Assembly: GCA_024228575.1 (NCBI GenBank)
Contig: JAAETH010000466.1
Location: 41,050 to 105,049 of the forward strand
Direction: 5' to 3'
Length of the DNA: 64,000 bases
DNA from: Actinomycetes bacterium
GTDB taxonomy: Bacteria; Actinomycetota; Acidimicrobiia; Acidimicrobiales; Poriferisodalaceae
Under the pieces are notes generated by a model. It was not told the DNA's origin, made no database searches, and was given only the letters and a program-made list of their open reading frames with translations. This document shows positions 62,033-64,000 of this stretch, in pieces. A program made the position numbers and the translations under genes. Numbering within the stretch: the stretch's first letter is position 1; each line of letters opens with the position of its first letter.

Positions 62033-62949
62033 GCGCGCTGTCGGGTCACGTCGAGGACTACCTGCGGTTGCGTCGCACTCTGGGCTACAAGCTGGAACGG
62101 GCCGGCCACCTCCTGCCGAAGCTGGTCGCCTATCTGGAAGCTGCCGGTTCGGCCACGCTCACCAGCGAACTGGCGATCTGTTGGGCCCGACTTCCCGCTC
62201 AGGTCAGCCCGAACCACTGGGCTGCCCGCCTAGCAGTGGCCCGCGGGTTCGCCCGCTACCTGCAAACAATCGAGCCGGCCACCGAGGTGCCCCCGACGGG
62301 TGTGTTCCCCAGCCGCCGCTACCGCCCGACTCCCTACCTGTGGTCTGAACGTGACGTCGGTCGGCTTCTCGATGGTGCCCGGGCGCTTCGTTCGCCGCTT
62401 CGGGCGGCCACCTATGAAGCGCTGTTCGGGCTGCTCGCCGTCTCAGGTATGCGTGTCGGCGAAGCTGCGGGTCTCAACTGCGACGACATCGACTTCCAGA
62501 CCGGTGTCATCACCATCCGCGCAGCCAAATTCGACCGGACGCGCCTGGTGCCGCTGCACGAAACCACCGCCGCCGCGCTGCGGGTCTACGCGGCCGACCG
62601 CGACCGCCTCTGCCCGTCGCCCCCATCGACCGCGTTCTTCGTCTCCGGCGCAGGCACGCGACTCAACCGCAGCGGAATCGCCAAGACCCTGCGACAGATC
62701 ACCACCGATATGGGTCTACGCACCGCAGAGCTGCGGCCAACTGCACATCAGCTGAGGCACAGCTTCGCGGTCCGCACCCTGATCGACTGGCACCGAGGAG
62801 GACTCAGCGTCGATGGGCGCATCGCCAGCCTGTCGACCTACCTGGGCCACATCGCACCCGCCGACACGTACTGGTACCTGTCGGCGTCACCCGAACTGAT
62901 GGCCCTCGCAGCCGAACGGCTCGACACACGGTTCGGAGCCCAAACATGA
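62029..62949 (+). CDS. Tyrosine recombinase, second of RIT trio
   Basis: 306 residues. Catalytic residues: Arg in SGMRVGEAAGLNCDDID, Lys in RAAKFDRTRLVP, HQLRHSF, YLGHIAPADT and tyrosine in TYWYLS. It is the shortest of the three, as the middle gene of such trios usually is. Translationally coupled on both sides by ATGA overlaps, which supports a fixed stoichiometry with the other two proteins. Confidence 0.93.
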   Translation: MSALSGHVEDYLRLRRTLGYKLERAGHLLPKLVAYLEAAGSATLTSELAICWARLPAQVSPNHWAARLAVARGFARYLQTIEPATEVPPTGVFPSRRYRPTPYLWSERDVGRLLDGARALRSPLRAATYEALFGLLAVSGMRVGEAAGLNCDDIDFQTGVITIRAAKFDRTRLVPLHETTAAALRVYAADRDRLCPSPPSTAFFVSGAGTRLNRSGIAKTLRQITTDMGLRTAELRPTAHQLRHSFAVRTLIDWHRGGLSVDGRIASLSTYLGHIAPADTYWYLSASPELMALAAERLDTRFGAQT

Positions 62950-63935
62950 CCACTCTCGCCCCGTCGTTGCAGGCCTTCTTCACCGACCGCCTGATCGGCC
63001 AACGCGCTGCCAGCCCGAATACCATCAACGCCTACAAGACCACCTGCCGGCTGCTGGTTGGGTTCGTCTCTGAACGGACCGGGAGACCACCCAGCGACCT
63101 CGACATCGCCGATATCGACGCGCCGCTCATCGCCGCGTTCCTCGGGCACCTCGAAACCGACCGGCACAACGGGACCTCGACACGCAACAACCGGCTCGCC
63201 GCTATCCACTCGCTGTTCGGATACCTCGCTCTGCACCATCCCGAGCACGCCGGGTCGATCCAGCGGGTGCTCGCCATCCCAACCAAACGCACCCAACGGA
63301 ACCTTCTCACCTACCTCACCGAACCCGAGGTCGACGCGCTCCTCCAAGCGTGTGACCAACACCGCTGGACGGGTCGACGCGATCACGCCATGTTTGCTCT
63401 CACCATCCAGACCGGACTACGGATCTCCGAACTGGCCGGGCTCACCTGCGCAGACGTCACCCTCACCACCGGCGCGAACGTGCACACCATCGGCAAAGGA
63501 CGCAAAGAACGACACACACCGCTCGTGCCCACAACCCGAGCCATCCTTAAAGCGTGGCTGACCGAACGAGCCGGTCTCCCGGGTGATCCGTTGTTCCCCA
63601 CCACCACAGGCAAACACCCCAGCCGCGACGCCATCGAGCGGCGCCTCGCACGAACCCTGGCCGTCGCCGGTCACAGCTGCCCGTCGATACAGGCCAAACG
63701 CGTCACCATGCACACGCTGCGACACACCGCTGCGATGCGTCTCCTGCTGGCCGGCAACGACATCACCGTGATAGCTCTCTGGCTCGGTCACGAACAGATC
63801 GCCACCACCAACATCTACCTCCACGCCGACATGACCCAAAAACAGGAGGCGATCGACCGTGTCCGCCCCACGACCACACGACAAGGCCGATACCAGGCCC
63901 CCGACACCCTCCTCGCCTTCCTCGAGAGCCTGTGA
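62946..63935 (+). CDS. Tyrosine recombinase, third of RIT trio
   Basis: 329 residues. Catalytic residues: Arg in TGLRISELAGLTCADV, Lys in TIGKGRKERHTPL, HTLRHTAAMRLL, WLGHEQIATT and tyrosine in NIYLHAD. The N-terminal core-binding domain resembles XerD-type proteins (SPNTINAYKTTCRLLVGFV). Its TGA touches the right inverted repeat (63936). Confidence 0.93.
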   Translation: MTTLAPSLQAFFTDRLIGQRAASPNTINAYKTTCRLLVGFVSERTGRPPSDLDIADIDAPLIAAFLGHLETDRHNGTSTRNNRLAAIHSLFGYLALHHPEHAGSIQRVLAIPTKRTQRNLLTYLTEPEVDALLQACDQHRWTGRRDHAMFALTIQTGLRISELAGLTCADVTLTTGANVHTIGKGRKERHTPLVPTTRAILKAWLTERAGLPGDPLFPTTTGKHPSRDAIERRLARTLAVAGHSCPSIQAKRVTMHTLRHTAAMRLLLAGNDITVIALWLGHEQIATTNIYLHADMTQKQEAIDRVRPTTTRQGRYQAPDTLLAFLESL

Positions 63936-64000
63936 TTATGCCGACATCAACAGCCCGAACGCCGCTCCCCGCAAGGGATCCCACACCGAGGTCGGCATAA
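63936..64000 (+). repeat. Right terminal inverted repeat of RIT element (65 bp)
   Basis: Reverse complement of 60695-60759 with no mismatch, starting on the base after the last recombinase stop and ending at the window edge. Confidence 0.95.

Larger units (their letters stand above)
60695..64000 (+). mobile_element. RIT-type element (recombinase in trio), 3.3 kb
   Basis: Three tyrosine recombinase genes of 405, 306 and 329 residues, in one operon with 4-bp overlaps, between perfect 65-bp inverted repeats and with no cargo. This gene order and size is that of recombinase-in-trio elements; Tn554-type transposons also use several tyrosine recombinases but carry cargo and lack such repeats. All three catalytic sets are intact, and identical repeats suggest recent movement. 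It is inserted in the LHDLRH codons of the integrase remnant. The right junction lies just outside the window. Confidence 0.9.

Noticed and set aside
60815..63935. Tn554-type transposon or phage integrase cluster
   Set aside because: No cargo or accessory gene, three coupled recombinases and perfect 65-bp inverted repeats fit a RIT element better.

Overview
High-GC (about 65%) chromosomal DNA from an actinobacterium. The best lineage marker is a mycothiol ligase (mshC, 39273-40475), an enzyme specific to Actinomycetota. Frequent GTG starts, several likely leaderless starts (TANNNT box 6-8 nt before the start codon) and secreted proteins with the GGVFxFGD repeat fit this, and Acidimicrobiia is my guess for the class (inference, not proven here). 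There is no outer-membrane export gene.

Layout. 1-4025: the 3' part of an aminotransferase, a zinc-ribbon protein, an MmcQ/YjbR protein, an M20 peptidase preceded by an unusual structured leader, and a D-cysteine desulfhydrase-like enzyme. 4210-33568: about 29 kb of surface polysaccharide genes in several divergent operons. They include a coiled-coil protein, two methyltransferases, about ten glycosyltransferases, two SDR enzymes, a membrane 4,6-dehydratase, a WecA-like initiating transferase, a Wzy-like polymerase, a Wzz/Wzc-like co-polymerase, a flippase fused to an acyltransferase, an asparagine-synthase-like amidotransferase and a PilZ-containing cellulose-synthase-like GT2. Together they make a near-complete Wzx/Wzy-type pathway: start on undecaprenyl phosphate, extend, modify by methyl, acyl or amide, flip, polymerise and control length. 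A secreted GH26 glycanase follows at 33657.

34851-59352: housekeeping and accessory genes: P1 peptidase, mutM, RNB ribonuclease, AddB-like Fe-S nuclease, mshC, YihY, hrpB, TetR, HAD nucleotidase, prmA, lipoprotein protease, GT2-TPR protein, IMPDH/GMP-reductase family enzyme, MocR regulator, Ski2-like helicase, a GrdB/PrdB-like protein, NUDIX and a secreted repeat protein. The GrdB-like gene has an in-frame TGA inside a UxxCH motif, followed at the right distance by a SECIS-like hairpin, so it is a predicted selenoprotein.

59498-64000: a tRNA-Arg(CCT) gene followed by a decayed tRNA-linked integrase with a one-base frameshift. The integrase is cut at its catalytic HxLRH motif by a complete recombinase-in-trio (RIT) type element: three overlapping tyrosine recombinase genes between perfect 65-bp inverted repeats. 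The right repeat ends exactly at the window edge.
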